Assembly (NCBI GenBank): GCA_013361975.1
Contig: JABFXB010000061.1
Span: 1 to 5,165, forward strand
Source of the DNA: Dermatophilaceae bacterium
GTDB lineage: Bacteria > Actinomycetota > Actinomycetes > Actinomycetales > Dermatophilaceae
Length of the DNA: 5,165 nucleotides
Direction of reading: 5' to 3'
The notes under the pieces are model-generated. The model saw only the letters and a list, made by a program, of their open reading frames with translations, was not told where the DNA came from and searched no databases. This document shows, in pieces, positions 1-5,165 of the stretch (positions are counted from its first letter, which is position 1; each line of letters starts with the position of its first letter). The position numbers and the translations under genes were made by a program.

Positions 1-35
1 AGCTCGTCTGAGGCACGTCCCCTCCCGTACGCCGT

Positions 36-66
36 GTGGCCCGGTCCCGTGTGGGAGCCGGGCCAC
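36..66 (-). terminator. Terminator-like hairpin after the minus-strand operon
   Basis: A nine-base perfect inverted repeat (36-44 with 58-66) encloses a further four-base pairing (45-48 with 53-56) around a GTGT loop, with one bulged base at 57. That gives a 13-bp, very GC-rich stem. It begins 17 nt beyond the stop codon of the last minus-strand gene, where a transcription terminator is expected. No T-rich tract follows on the minus strand, which is common for actinobacterial terminators but lowers certainty. It could also act on a plus-strand or convergent gene outside the window. Confidence 0.6.
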
Positions 67-83
67 CGTCGGTTGCGCAGCCG

Positions 84-353
84 TCAGGGGCCGGCGAGCG
101 CCTGGCCCGCCCGGTCGAGGGCCGGCAGGCCCAGCGCCATCACGACGGAGAGGACGGTCGCGACCCGCGGCAGCGTCGACGGTTCGAAACCTCGTGAGCC
201 GACCGCGAGCCCGTTGAGCACCAGGAGGGCACCGGCCAGGATGCCGCTGACACCGGCCAGTCGCACCGCGGTCCCGACGTGCGCGCACTGCAGCAGGGCG
301 GTCGCGAAGAGGACCACGGTGACCCCGAGCAGCACGGTGAAGAAGGAGTTCAC
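84..353 (-). CDS. Short three-helix membrane protein, possibly the C-terminal half of a truncated gene
   Basis: The frame encodes about 89 residues from a GTG at 353 whose last bases overlap the stop of the upstream gene (GTGA), so it could be translated by coupling. Three hydrophobic segments are visible: one beginning NSFFTVLLGVTVVLFA, one around GVSGILAGALLVLNGLAVG and one around LPRVATVLSVVMALGLPAL. The reading also looks protein-like upstream of this GTG, back to about position 389 (AAAEAIRWLEWGVNSFF). From memory this pattern resembles the C-terminal half of actinobacterial multi-helix proteins of the DUF4386 sort, which are about twice as long. No ATG, GTG or TTG lies in this frame at the beginning of that segment. 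It may therefore be a remnant of a longer gene, the tail of a frameshifted fusion with the upstream gene, or a genuine short protein. The function is unknown. Confidence 0.5.
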   Translation of the reverse strand: MNSFFTVLLGVTVVLFATALLQCAHVGTAVRLAGVSGILAGALLVLNGLAVGSRGFEPSTLPRVATVLSVVMALGLPALDRAGQALAGP

Positions 354-934
354 GCCCCACTCGAGCCAGCGGATCGCCTCGGCGGCCGCGAAACGGCCGC
401 GAGCCGGCCTGCCCGCGAGGCCGCGAGTCGGGGGCCGCGACCGAGGACCGGGTGCGGGACTGCGGCGTGCGGGCGCGCCCAGAGGTATGCCGCCATGAGG
501 ACGAACATCGCGACGTGTCCCCAGGTGAGCAGCGCCCCCCCCGACAGCAGGCCGAGGTGGAAGGGCAGCAGCAGCACCACGAACGGCAGCACCATCACCG
601 CCGACATCTCGAGGATGTGTCGCAGCAGGTGTCGCCGCACCCACATCCAGGCAGCCATGCCCGCAGTCATGTCGAACGCCATCGTGAGCGCCATCGCGTC
701 GGCGCCTCGCGTCAGGTCCGGCCGGACGGCGTCCCAGACGACACCGAGAAGAGCCATGCCGAAGAGCATCGCGACGGTCATCTCGAGGTAGGCGGTGAGG
801 AAGCGGCCGAACCGCGTGTGGAGGAGCTTGGCGACCCGGGCGCGAGGCGCCAGGTCTGCCCGGGGGCTGGTGAGCGTTGTCATGTCCACGAGGATCCGGC
901 GAGCGGGCCACCTGGCGGACGTGCCGGACGTCAT
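350..934 (-). CDS. Four-helix integral membrane protein, third gene of the two-component operon
   Basis: The protein is about 194 residues from ATG 934. That start is chosen because AAGGTGA, a good Shine-Dalgarno match, lies 8 nt upstream. A shorter start at ATG 883 (MTTLTSPRAD) is also plausible, and the 17 extra residues are not membrane-like. Numbered from 883, hydrophobic helices lie at about 28-50, 62-82, 89-111 and 115-135, with many Met residues (FDMTAGMAAWMWV, LEMSAVMVLPFVVLLLPF). From memory this matches small actinobacterial membrane proteins often labelled FliP-like in databases; a real role in flagellar export is unlikely because no flagellar genes are nearby. The last 40 or so residues are a Pro/Arg/Ala-rich tail unlike the rest and may be out of the ancestral frame (see the repeat cluster). 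The gap to the response regulator is 48 nt, consistent with one transcript. The function is unknown; it may be a target or accessory of the two-component system. Confidence 0.72.
   Translation of the reverse strand: MTSGTSARWPARRILVDMTTLTSPRADLAPRARVAKLLHTRFGRFLTAYLEMTVAMLFGMALLGVVWDAVRPDLTRGADAMALTMAFDMTAGMAAWMWVRRHLLRHILEMSAVMVLPFVVLLLPFHLGLLSGGALLTWGHVAMFVLMAAYLWARPHAAVPHPVLGRGPRLAASRAGRLAAVSRPPRRSAGSSGA
384..440. repeat. Four copies of an 8-mer, with a hairpin, at a gene junction
   Basis: The 8-mer GGCCGCGA occurs at 384-391, 395-402, 419-426 and 433-440, four times in 57 bases. The second and third copies share nine bases (395-403 and 419-427). The first two copies lie within a 7-bp perfect inverted repeat (382-388 with 394-400, five-base loop). 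The cluster sits in the low-complexity Arg/Ala/Pro-rich tail of the upstream membrane gene, just where the downstream frame starts to look like a protein. Such repeats can promote slippage or small deletions. Confidence 0.6.
535..542 (-). repeat. G8 homopolymer run inside the membrane protein gene
   Basis: Eight consecutive G on the coding (minus) strand encode Ser-Gly-Gly-Ala in the loop before the fourth helix. The frame used on both sides gives a sensible membrane protein (LLSGGALLTWGHVAMF), so eight G is the in-frame length. Runs of this kind are prone to slippage in replication and transcription, and also to sequencing error. Confidence 0.7.
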
Positions 935-942
935 GGTCGGGG

Positions 943-949
943 TCACCTT
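943..949 (-). promoter_or_regulatory. Ribosome binding site that decides the ATG 934 start
   Basis: On the minus strand the bases AAGGTGA, which pair well with the 3' end of 16S rRNA, lie 8 nt before ATG 934. The alternative ATG at 883 has only a weak GGA at a longer distance. A GTG at 946 lies inside this motif and cannot use it. Confidence 0.5.
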
Positions 950-982
950 CGCGGCATGACCCGGCGCCCTTCTCCCGCGCGC

Positions 983-1648
983 TCAGAGAAGCCCGAGGCT
1001 CCGTGCCCGCAACGCCGCCTGGGTGCGGTCCCTCGCTCCGAGCTTGGCCAGCACGTTGGTGATGTGGTTCTTGACCGTTCCCTCGGACAGGTAGAGACGA
1101 GAGGCGATCTCGCGGTTGCTGCGCCCGTCGGCGAGCTCGTGCAGCACCTCGAGCTCGCGCGGGCTGAGCGGGTCGACGAGCGGCTGCGCCCGGGCCCGCT
1201 CGGCCACGTCGGGAAGCCGGCTCACCAAGGCCACCACCTTGGCGGCGACCGACGGCTGGAGCACCGACTCACCTCGCGCGGCGGCCTGCACCCCCTCGAC
1301 GAGGCGCGCGGCGGTCGCGTCCTTGAGGAGGTAGCCCACGGCGCCGGCCCGCAGCGCCGGGAACACCTCGTCGTCGCCGTCGAAGGTCGTCAGCACGAGC
1401 ACGCGCACCTCGGGGTGCTCGACGCGGAGGCGACGCGTCGTGCTGACGCCGTCGAGCACCGGCATCCGCAGGTCCATGAGCACGACGTCGGGTCGCAGCT
1501 CCGCGACCAGCCCCAGGGCCTCGGCCCCGTCCGCAGCGCCACCCACGACCTCGACCTCCGCGCTGGCCCCGAGCAGCGTCGTCAGCGCCTCGCGGAAGAG
1601 CCTCTGGTCGTCGACCACGAGCACCCGCACCTGCCCGGAGGCGCTCAT
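983..1648 (-). CDS. NarL/LuxR-family two-component response regulator
   Basis: This 221-residue cytoplasmic DNA-binding regulator should be activated by phosphotransfer from the adjacent kinase. The N-terminal receiver domain (about 7-120) shows all key residues: acidic pair D13-D14, phospho-acceptor D59 in LMDLRMPVLDG, T87 and K109 (YLLKD). The C-terminal LuxR-type helix-turn-helix (about 161-221) begins LSPRELEVLHELADGRSN and contains the recognition segment LSEGTVKNHITNVLAKLG. Length and domain order are typical for the family, which usually binds DNA as a dimer. The ATG overlaps the kinase stop codon (ATGA), and a GGAG at 1657-1660 lies 8 nt upstream within the kinase gene, so translation is probably coupled. 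Targets cannot be read from the sequence; autoregulation and control of the two downstream membrane genes is the simplest guess. Confidence 0.96.
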   Translation of the reverse strand: MSASGQVRVLVVDDQRLFREALTTLLGASAEVEVVGGAADGAEALGLVAELRPDVVLMDLRMPVLDGVSTTRRLRVEHPEVRVLVLTTFDGDDEVFPALRAGAVGYLLKDATAARLVEGVQAAARGESVLQPSVAAKVVALVSRLPDVAERARAQPLVDPLSPRELEVLHELADGRSNREIASRLYLSEGTVKNHITNVLAKLGARDRTQAALRARSLGLL

Positions 1649-2739
1649 CCGGGCAGCTCCACACGCACGGCGAGGCCGGCGCCGGGGCTGGAGTCGACGA
1701 CCACCGAACCGCCGAGGTGCTCGGCCCGCTCACGGATCCCGGTGAGCCCGAAGCCCTCCGACCCCGCTGCATCCTCCCGGATGCCGCAGCCGTCGTCGCG
1801 CACCTCGAGGGTCATCCGGTCGGGCAGGTAGGCCAGCCGCAGGGCGGCGGCGTGCGCGTGCGCGTGCTTGCGGACGTTCGTGAGCCCCTCCTGCGCCATC
1901 CGGTAGAGCGCCGACTGGACCTCGTCAGCGAGGCTGCGCTCCTTCCCGTCCACCGCCACGGAGGTCGGCAGCCCCGCTGCGGCGCTCTCGCCCGCGAGAG
2001 CCCGCAGCTGGTCCGGCAGACGGACAGCCCGGTGACCTCGCAGCGCCCCGACGGAGTCACGCACCGATGTCAGGGCCTGCCGCACCTGGTCCTCGGCCTG
2101 CGCCAGCAAGCCGTCCGCGCGGACGGGGTCGGCCGACAGCACTGCGCGAGCAGCCTGGACCTGCATACCGACCACCGTGAGGTGGTGGCCGAGGCCGTCG
2201 TGGATGTCCCGGGCCATCCGAGTGCGTTCCCGCATGGCCGCCAGCTCCTCGGTCTGCGCGGTGAGCTCACGGAGCCGGTCGTTGGCCACGGCCAGCTGCT
2301 CGTGGGCCTGCTGCTCGCGCAGCCACAGGCGAGCGAGGACGAACGCGACGGCACACGCGAGTCCCGTGCTGAGGACCTGACGGAGCCCGTCGGCCATCGG
2401 CATCCCGACGTGGACGAGCGGCACCATCGCCGCGACGCCCAAGGCCCAGCCCACGGGCAGGAGCAGGACGGCCTGCACCACGACCAGCACCAGGAGCACC
2501 GTGCTGCCGACGCCAGGCCCGGCCAGGTCGAAGGTGACGAACCCGAGCACGAGGGCGGAAGCCAGGTAGGCGACGGAGGCAGCCCGGGCGCGGACGAGCG
2601 CCCAGCGGTAGCCGACGGCCGTCCACACCACGAACGCCGCACCCACCACGGGTGTCCGCACGGACAGACCGCCGGGAGCGGCCTCGACGAGCATCACCAC
2701 CAGCGCAGCGACCGCCAGAGTGGGCAGCGCCCGGTTCAC
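1645..2739 (-). CDS. Membrane sensor histidine kinase of the NarL-partner (HisKA_3) class
   Basis: This is a 364-residue membrane kinase that autophosphorylates on His and passes phosphate to the next gene's product. The N-terminal half holds about five or six hydrophobic segments (about 8-20, 31-46, 54-73, 79-110 as one or two helices, 122-140) with almost no extracytoplasmic loop, so the signal is probably sensed in or at the membrane. A linker likely to be coiled coil (about 141-176) leads to the HisKA_3 helix with phosphorylated H180 in ARDIHDGLGHHLTVV. The ATPase domain shows the N box QEGLTNVRKHA (N288), the G1 box DDGCGI (315-320) and the G2 box GFGLTGIRERA (329-339). The GTG at 2739 is chosen because a good promoter ends 6 nt before it, implying a leaderless start. 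An upstream GTG at 2778 would add 13 residues but has no ribosome site and would place the promoter inside the gene. The specific signal is unknown; the architecture resembles DesK/LiaS-type kinases. Confidence 0.94.
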   Translation of the reverse strand: MNRALPTLAVAALVVMLVEAAPGGLSVRTPVVGAAFVVWTAVGYRWALVRARAASVAYLASALVLGFVTFDLAGPGVGSTVLLVLVVVQAVLLLPVGWALGVAAMVPLVHVGMPMADGLRQVLSTGLACAVAFVLARLWLREQQAHEQLAVANDRLRELTAQTEELAAMRERTRMARDIHDGLGHHLTVVGMQVQAARAVLSADPVRADGLLAQAEDQVRQALTSVRDSVGALRGHRAVRLPDQLRALAGESAAAGLPTSVAVDGKERSLADEVQSALYRMAQEGLTNVRKHAHAHAAALRLAYLPDRMTLEVRDDGCGIREDAAGSEGFGLTGIRERAEHLGGSVVVDSSPGAGLAVRVELPG

Positions 2740-2745
2740 CGCTCC

Positions 2746-2774
2746 AATGTCGCGCCGCGCACCGGCGGAGTCAA
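2746..2774 (-). promoter_or_regulatory. Predicted promoter of the kinase operon, leaderless
   Basis: On the minus strand TTGACT (2774-2769, five of six matches to TTGACA) is followed after exactly 17 bp by GACATT (2751-2746, three of six matches to TATAAT, at positions 2, 4 and 6). Six bases later comes GTG 2739. The expected transcription start falls on or next to that GTG, so the mRNA would have no leader. This is inference from spacing and motif; the -10 is imperfect. Confidence 0.5.
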
Positions 2775-2805
2775 CCACGGGAGAGGGGGGCCCGTCCGCT
2801 CCACG

Positions 2806-2811
2806 TAGACT
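2806..2811 (+). promoter_or_regulatory. Predicted -10 element of the tetR operon, leaderless
   Basis: TAGACT fits the actinobacterial TANNNT -10 pattern, and its end lies 6 nt before GTG 2818. Transcription should therefore start at or within a base or two of the start codon, giving a leaderless mRNA. No purine-rich ribosome site is present before this GTG, which agrees. No good -35 is visible at 17 bp (2783-2788 is purine-rich). A TetR operator would be expected here, but I see no convincing palindrome. Confidence 0.5.
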
Positions 2812-2817
2812 GCCGCG

Positions 2818-3438
2818 GTGACCTCCCGCTCCCCCGGCACCCGCGTGCGCATGCCCAGAGCCGAGCGTGAGGCACAGATGCTCGCCGTCGCCGAGCAGGT
2901 CTTCTCCAGCCGCGGCATCCAGGCCGCGACGATGGACGAGATCGCCGAGCTCGTCGGGGTGACGAAGCCGCTGATCTACGACTACTTCGGCTCAAAGGAG
3001 GGGCTGCTCGCCGCGACGATAGAGCGGGCCCGTGGTCAGCTGCTGGCCGCCCTCATCGACGCCTGGGTGGCGCAGCCGCTCGCGCCCGCCCGCGACCGCG
3101 TCGCCGGCGTGGTGCACGCGTTCTTCGCCTTCATCGACGAGCACGAGCAGGCGTTCACCCTGCTGCGCACCGAAGGGGCCCTCATCGGCGAGGCGTCGGC
3201 GTCGGTCGAGCGCATCAGGCAGCAGACCGCCAAGGCGTTCGCCGAGGGCCTGCGCACCCTGCCCGCCTTCACGGCGCTCGAGTCCCGGCGCGTGACCGTC
3301 ATGGCCGAGATCCTCATCGGCGCGTGCGAGCGGCTCGCCGTCTGGCGCACCACCCACCCGGGCACCACCGCCGACGAGGCCACCGCCCTCGTGGTCACGA
3401 CCATCTGGGACGGGCTCGCGTCCGTGTCGGACGCCTGA
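2818..3438 (+). CDS. TetR-family transcriptional regulator
   Basis: This is a 206-residue one-component repressor-type protein. The N-terminal TetR DNA-binding domain (about 15-65) shows the usual pattern: REAQMLAVAEQVFSSRG, then AATMDEIAELVGVTKPLIYDYFGSKEGLL, with recognition helix about 48-57. The rest is a helical ligand-binding and dimerisation domain whose ligand cannot be told. GTG 2818 is preferred because a -10 box sits just before it and because basic residues before MPRAERE are, from memory, usual in this subfamily; ATG 2851 is a possible shorter start. It heads a three-gene run with a YbaK-type deacylase (1-nt overlap) and a Bcr/CflA-type transporter, so it most likely represses this operon and senses a transported compound. 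It is divergent from the kinase operon, and its operator may lie between them. Confidence 0.94.
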   Translation: MTSRSPGTRVRMPRAEREAQMLAVAEQVFSSRGIQAATMDEIAELVGVTKPLIYDYFGSKEGLLAATIERARGQLLAALIDAWVAQPLAPARDRVAGVVHAFFAFIDEHEQAFTLLRTEGALIGEASASVERIRQQTAKAFAEGLRTLPAFTALESRRVTVMAEILIGACERLAVWRTTHPGTTADEATALVVTTIWDGLASVSDA

Positions 3439-3932
3439 TGGGCCGTCAACGCCAGACCGGTCCCTCCACACCGGCGACCGTCGCGCTCGAGCGTGCAGGC
3501 ATCGCCTACACGAAGCACCCCTACGAGCACGACCCGTCGGCCGAGAGCTACGGCCTCGAGGCGGCCGAGGCGCTCGGTGTCGAACCGGCCCGCGTCTTCA
3601 AGACGCTCCTCGTCGACACCGGCAAGGGGCTCGGCGTCGGGGTCGTCCCGGTCGACGGCCAGCTCGACCTCAAGGCCGTGGCCACCGCGCTGGGCGCCAA
3701 GAGCGTCACGATGGCCGACCCGGCAGCTGCCGAGCGCAGCACCGGCTACGTCGTCGGCGGCATCTCCCCCGTGGGCCAGAAGCGAGCGCTGCCGACCGTG
3801 CTCGACGAGACGGCATACGGCTTCGACCTCGTCTACGTCTCCGGCGGGCGGCGTGGCTTCGACATCGGGCTCTCCCCCGCCGACCTCGCGCGCGTGACCG
3901 GCGCCGTTCGGGCCCGCATCGGTCGGGCATGA
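3438..3932 (+). CDS. ybaK: YbaK/EbsC-family Cys-tRNA(Pro) deacylase
   Basis: The product is a 164-residue cytoplasmic trans-editing enzyme, close to the roughly 159 residues of E. coli YbaK. The family hydrolyses cysteine wrongly attached to tRNA(Pro) by prolyl-tRNA synthetase. The YbaK/ProRS-editing fold is recognisable: TPATVALERAGIAYTKHPYEHD at the start, the segment VEPARVFKTLLV with the conserved Lys (K55) that is functionally essential in characterised members, a LKAVATALGAKSVTMADP stretch (about 78-95) and the glycine-rich GYVVGGISPVGQKR (103-116). ATG 3438 overlaps the tetR stop by one base (TGATG), with a weak GGA 6 nt upstream, so translation is coupled to tetR. Its last bases overlap the transporter start (ATGA). 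Family identity is firm; Cys-tRNA(Pro) specificity is inferred from the family. Confidence 0.94.
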   Translation: MGRQRQTGPSTPATVALERAGIAYTKHPYEHDPSAESYGLEAAEALGVEPARVFKTLLVDTGKGLGVGVVPVDGQLDLKAVATALGAKSVTMADPAAAERSTGYVVGGISPVGQKRALPTVLDETAYGFDLVYVSGGRRGFDIGLSPADLARVTGAVRARIGRA

Positions 3933-5165
3933 CGACCACCCCCGACGCCCGGCCGACCCGGGAGGGCTCACGCCTCTCGCGGCTGCGCCTGGTGCTCATC
4001 CTGGCCGCCCTGACGATGGTCGGGCCGTTCACCATCGACGCGATCTTCCCCGCGTTCGAGGTGATGGGCCGCGACCTCGGCGCCGACAAGGTCGCGATGC
4101 AGCAGACGATGAGCGTCTACCTCGTCACCTTCGCCGTGGCGAGCCTCTTCCACGGCTCGCTCTCCGACGCGCTGGGGCGCCGGCCCGTCATCATCGCGGG
4201 CTCCCTCCTGTATGCCGTGACCAGCGCCGTGTGCGCGCTGGCGCCGAGCCTGCCGACGCTCCTCGGCGCGAGGGCCGCCCAGGGTCTCGTCGCCGGCGCC
4301 GGCATGATCGTCGGCCGCACCGTGGTGCGCGACCTCTTCGACGGGGCCCACGCCCAGCGCTTCATGAGCCACATCTCGATGATCTTCGCGGTGGCACCAG
4401 CGCTGGCGCCGATCGTCGGCGGGTGGATCCTCGGCTGGGGCTCCTGGCGCACGATCTTCTGGGTGCTCGCGATCTACGGGCTCGTGCTCGTAGCGCTCAC
4501 GCTGACCGCGCTGCCCGAGACGCACCCTGCCGACCGGCGCGTCGCGTTCCACCCGCGGCCGCTGCTCGCGTCGTTCGCGTCGGCCGCGGGCGACGGTGGC
4601 GTGCTGCGCCTCAGCGCGGCGATCGCGCTGAACTTCGGAGCGCTCTTCCTCTACATCTCCTCGGCGCCGGCCATCGTCGTCGACCACCTGCACCTCGGCG
4701 AACGCGACTTCGGCGTCCTCTTCGTGCCGCTCGTCGTGACGATGATGCTGGGTTCGTTCCTCACCGGGCGGCTGGCGGGACGCGTGCGCCAGGGCGCGTT
4801 CGTGCTGGGCGGCTTCCTCGTGTCGCTGGCGGGTGCGGTGCTCGCCGTGGCCTATCAGTCGGCGGTCGACGAGCCGGCGGTCGCCTGGACGGTGATCCCC
4901 GCGGCAGCCGCGTCGCTCGGCGTCTCGCTGGTCTTCCCGATCCTCACGATCGCGCTGCTCGACCTGAGGCCGCGCGAACGCGGCGCGGTCTCGTCGTTCC
5001 AGTCCTTCCTCAGCACGTGCGTCAACGCCCTCGTCGCCGGCGCCGTGTCGCCGCTCGTCAGCGGGTCGCTGGCGCTCCTCGCCGTCGTCGCCGGCACGAT
5101 GACCCTCGGCGCGCTGACCCTGTGGTGGTGGCACCGTGCCCGCACCCACGCGAAGGCGCTGCGCC
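3929..5165 (+). CDS. Bcr/CflA-type MFS drug efflux transporter, 3' end beyond the window
   Basis: The frame is open from ATG 3929 to the right edge (412 codons). As the family is about 400-420 residues long, only a few terminal codons are probably missing. This is a 12-helix major facilitator of the drug:proton antiporter 1 group. Helices fall at about 19-41, 57-77, 85-105, 108-131, 146-168, 173-195, then after a central loop 225-250, 262-283, 289-310, 318-342, 353-376 and 380-402. MFS motif A is seen after helix 2 (GSLSDALGRRP, 76-86), a motif B-like RAAQGLVAGAG in helix 4 with R115 and R130, and an antiporter motif C-like APALAPIVGGWI (156-167). TIDAIFPAF in helix 1 is typical of Bcr/CflA. 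The likely role is proton-driven export of a drug or small metabolite. Its ATG overlaps the deacylase stop (ATGA) with no clear ribosome site, so it depends on upstream translation and probably on tetR control. Confidence 0.94.
   Translation, partial: MTTTPDARPTREGSRLSRLRLVLILAALTMVGPFTIDAIFPAFEVMGRDLGADKVAMQQTMSVYLVTFAVASLFHGSLSDALGRRPVIIAGSLLYAVTSAVCALAPSLPTLLGARAAQGLVAGAGMIVGRTVVRDLFDGAHAQRFMSHISMIFAVAPALAPIVGGWILGWGSWRTIFWVLAIYGLVLVALTLTALPETHPADRRVAFHPRPLLASFASAAGDGGVLRLSAAIALNFGALFLYISSAPAIVVDHLHLGERDFGVLFVPLVVTMMLGSFLTGRLAGRVRQGAFVLGGFLVSLAGAVLAVAYQSAVDEPAVAWTVIPAAAASLGVSLVFPILTIALLDLRPRERGAVSSFQSFLSTCVNALVAGAVSPLVSGSLALLAVVAGTMTLGALTLWWWHRARTHAKALR

Noticed and set aside
84..911. A single 275-codon minus-strand gene ending at 84
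   Set aside because: Only its last 100 or so residues look like a protein; the first two thirds are Arg/Pro/His-rich and antiparallel in sense to the good four-helix frame, so it is an open frame only by composition.
452..1831. Plus-strand open frame of 459 codons
   Set aside because: It runs antisense across the response regulator and kinase genes, is rich in Arg, His and Glu, and shows no domain pattern.
2753..2767. Five-base inverted repeat (2753-2757 with 2763-2767) as a TetR operator
   Set aside because: Too short and expected by chance in such GC-rich sequence, although it lies within the kinase promoter.
1717..2808. Plus-strand open frame of 363 codons opposite the kinase
   Set aside because: Antisense shadow with His/Gln/Arg-rich, motif-free content; the opposite strand encodes all kinase boxes.
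3036..3971. Minus-strand open frame spanning the tetR and ybaK genes
   Set aside because: It crosses two well-supported plus-strand genes and has no recognisable protein features.
3968..5149. Long minus-strand open frame of 393 codons opposite the transporter
   Set aside because: Its product is a low-complexity Arg/Glu/Asp/His-rich string, typical of the antisense shadow of a GC-rich gene; the plus strand gives a clear MFS protein with motifs.
1..5165. CRISPR arrays, tRNA or rRNA genes, insertion sequences
   Set aside because: No regularly spaced repeats, cloverleaf-like or rRNA segments, transposase motifs or terminal inverted repeats were found.

Overview
The window is very GC-rich (roughly 70% or more by eye), with G or C at most third codon positions, GTG starts, little or no leader on some transcripts and tightly overlapping genes. 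This points to a high-GC actinobacterium. The protein types would fit Micrococcales such as Intrasporangiaceae, but that narrower placement is an inference.

Layout: two gene clusters diverge from a short control region around positions 2740-2818. On the minus strand, reading leftward, lie a membrane-bound NarL-type sensor histidine kinase (2739-1645), its LuxR/NarL response regulator (1648-983, ATGA overlap), a four-helix membrane protein (934-350) and a short membrane protein or gene fragment (353-84, GTGA overlap). A strong hairpin at 36-66 probably closes this operon. On the plus strand lie a TetR-family regulator (2818-3438), a YbaK/EbsC-type Cys-tRNA(Pro) deacylase (3438-3932, 1-nt TGATG overlap) and a Bcr/CflA-type 12-helix MFS drug transporter (3929 to the right edge, 4-nt ATGA overlap, 3' end outside the window).

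How the parts work together: the kinase and regulator form a two-component system whose signal probably enters through membrane helices, since there is no extracytoplasmic sensor domain. The two membrane proteins downstream may be its accessory or target genes. On the other side, the TetR protein most likely represses its own operon and so the transporter. The aminoacyl-tRNA proofreading enzyme is translationally coupled between regulator and pump. The two divergent promoters are so close that the TetR protein could also affect the two-component operon.

The least ordinary part is the left end. The reading frame that makes sense changes by -1 between the two small membrane genes, at a cluster of four copies of an 8-mer and downstream of an in-gene G8 run. 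The second gene looks like the C-terminal half of a longer membrane protein. No clearly novel defence, mobile or RNA system is visible. There are no gene-free stretches over 300 bases.
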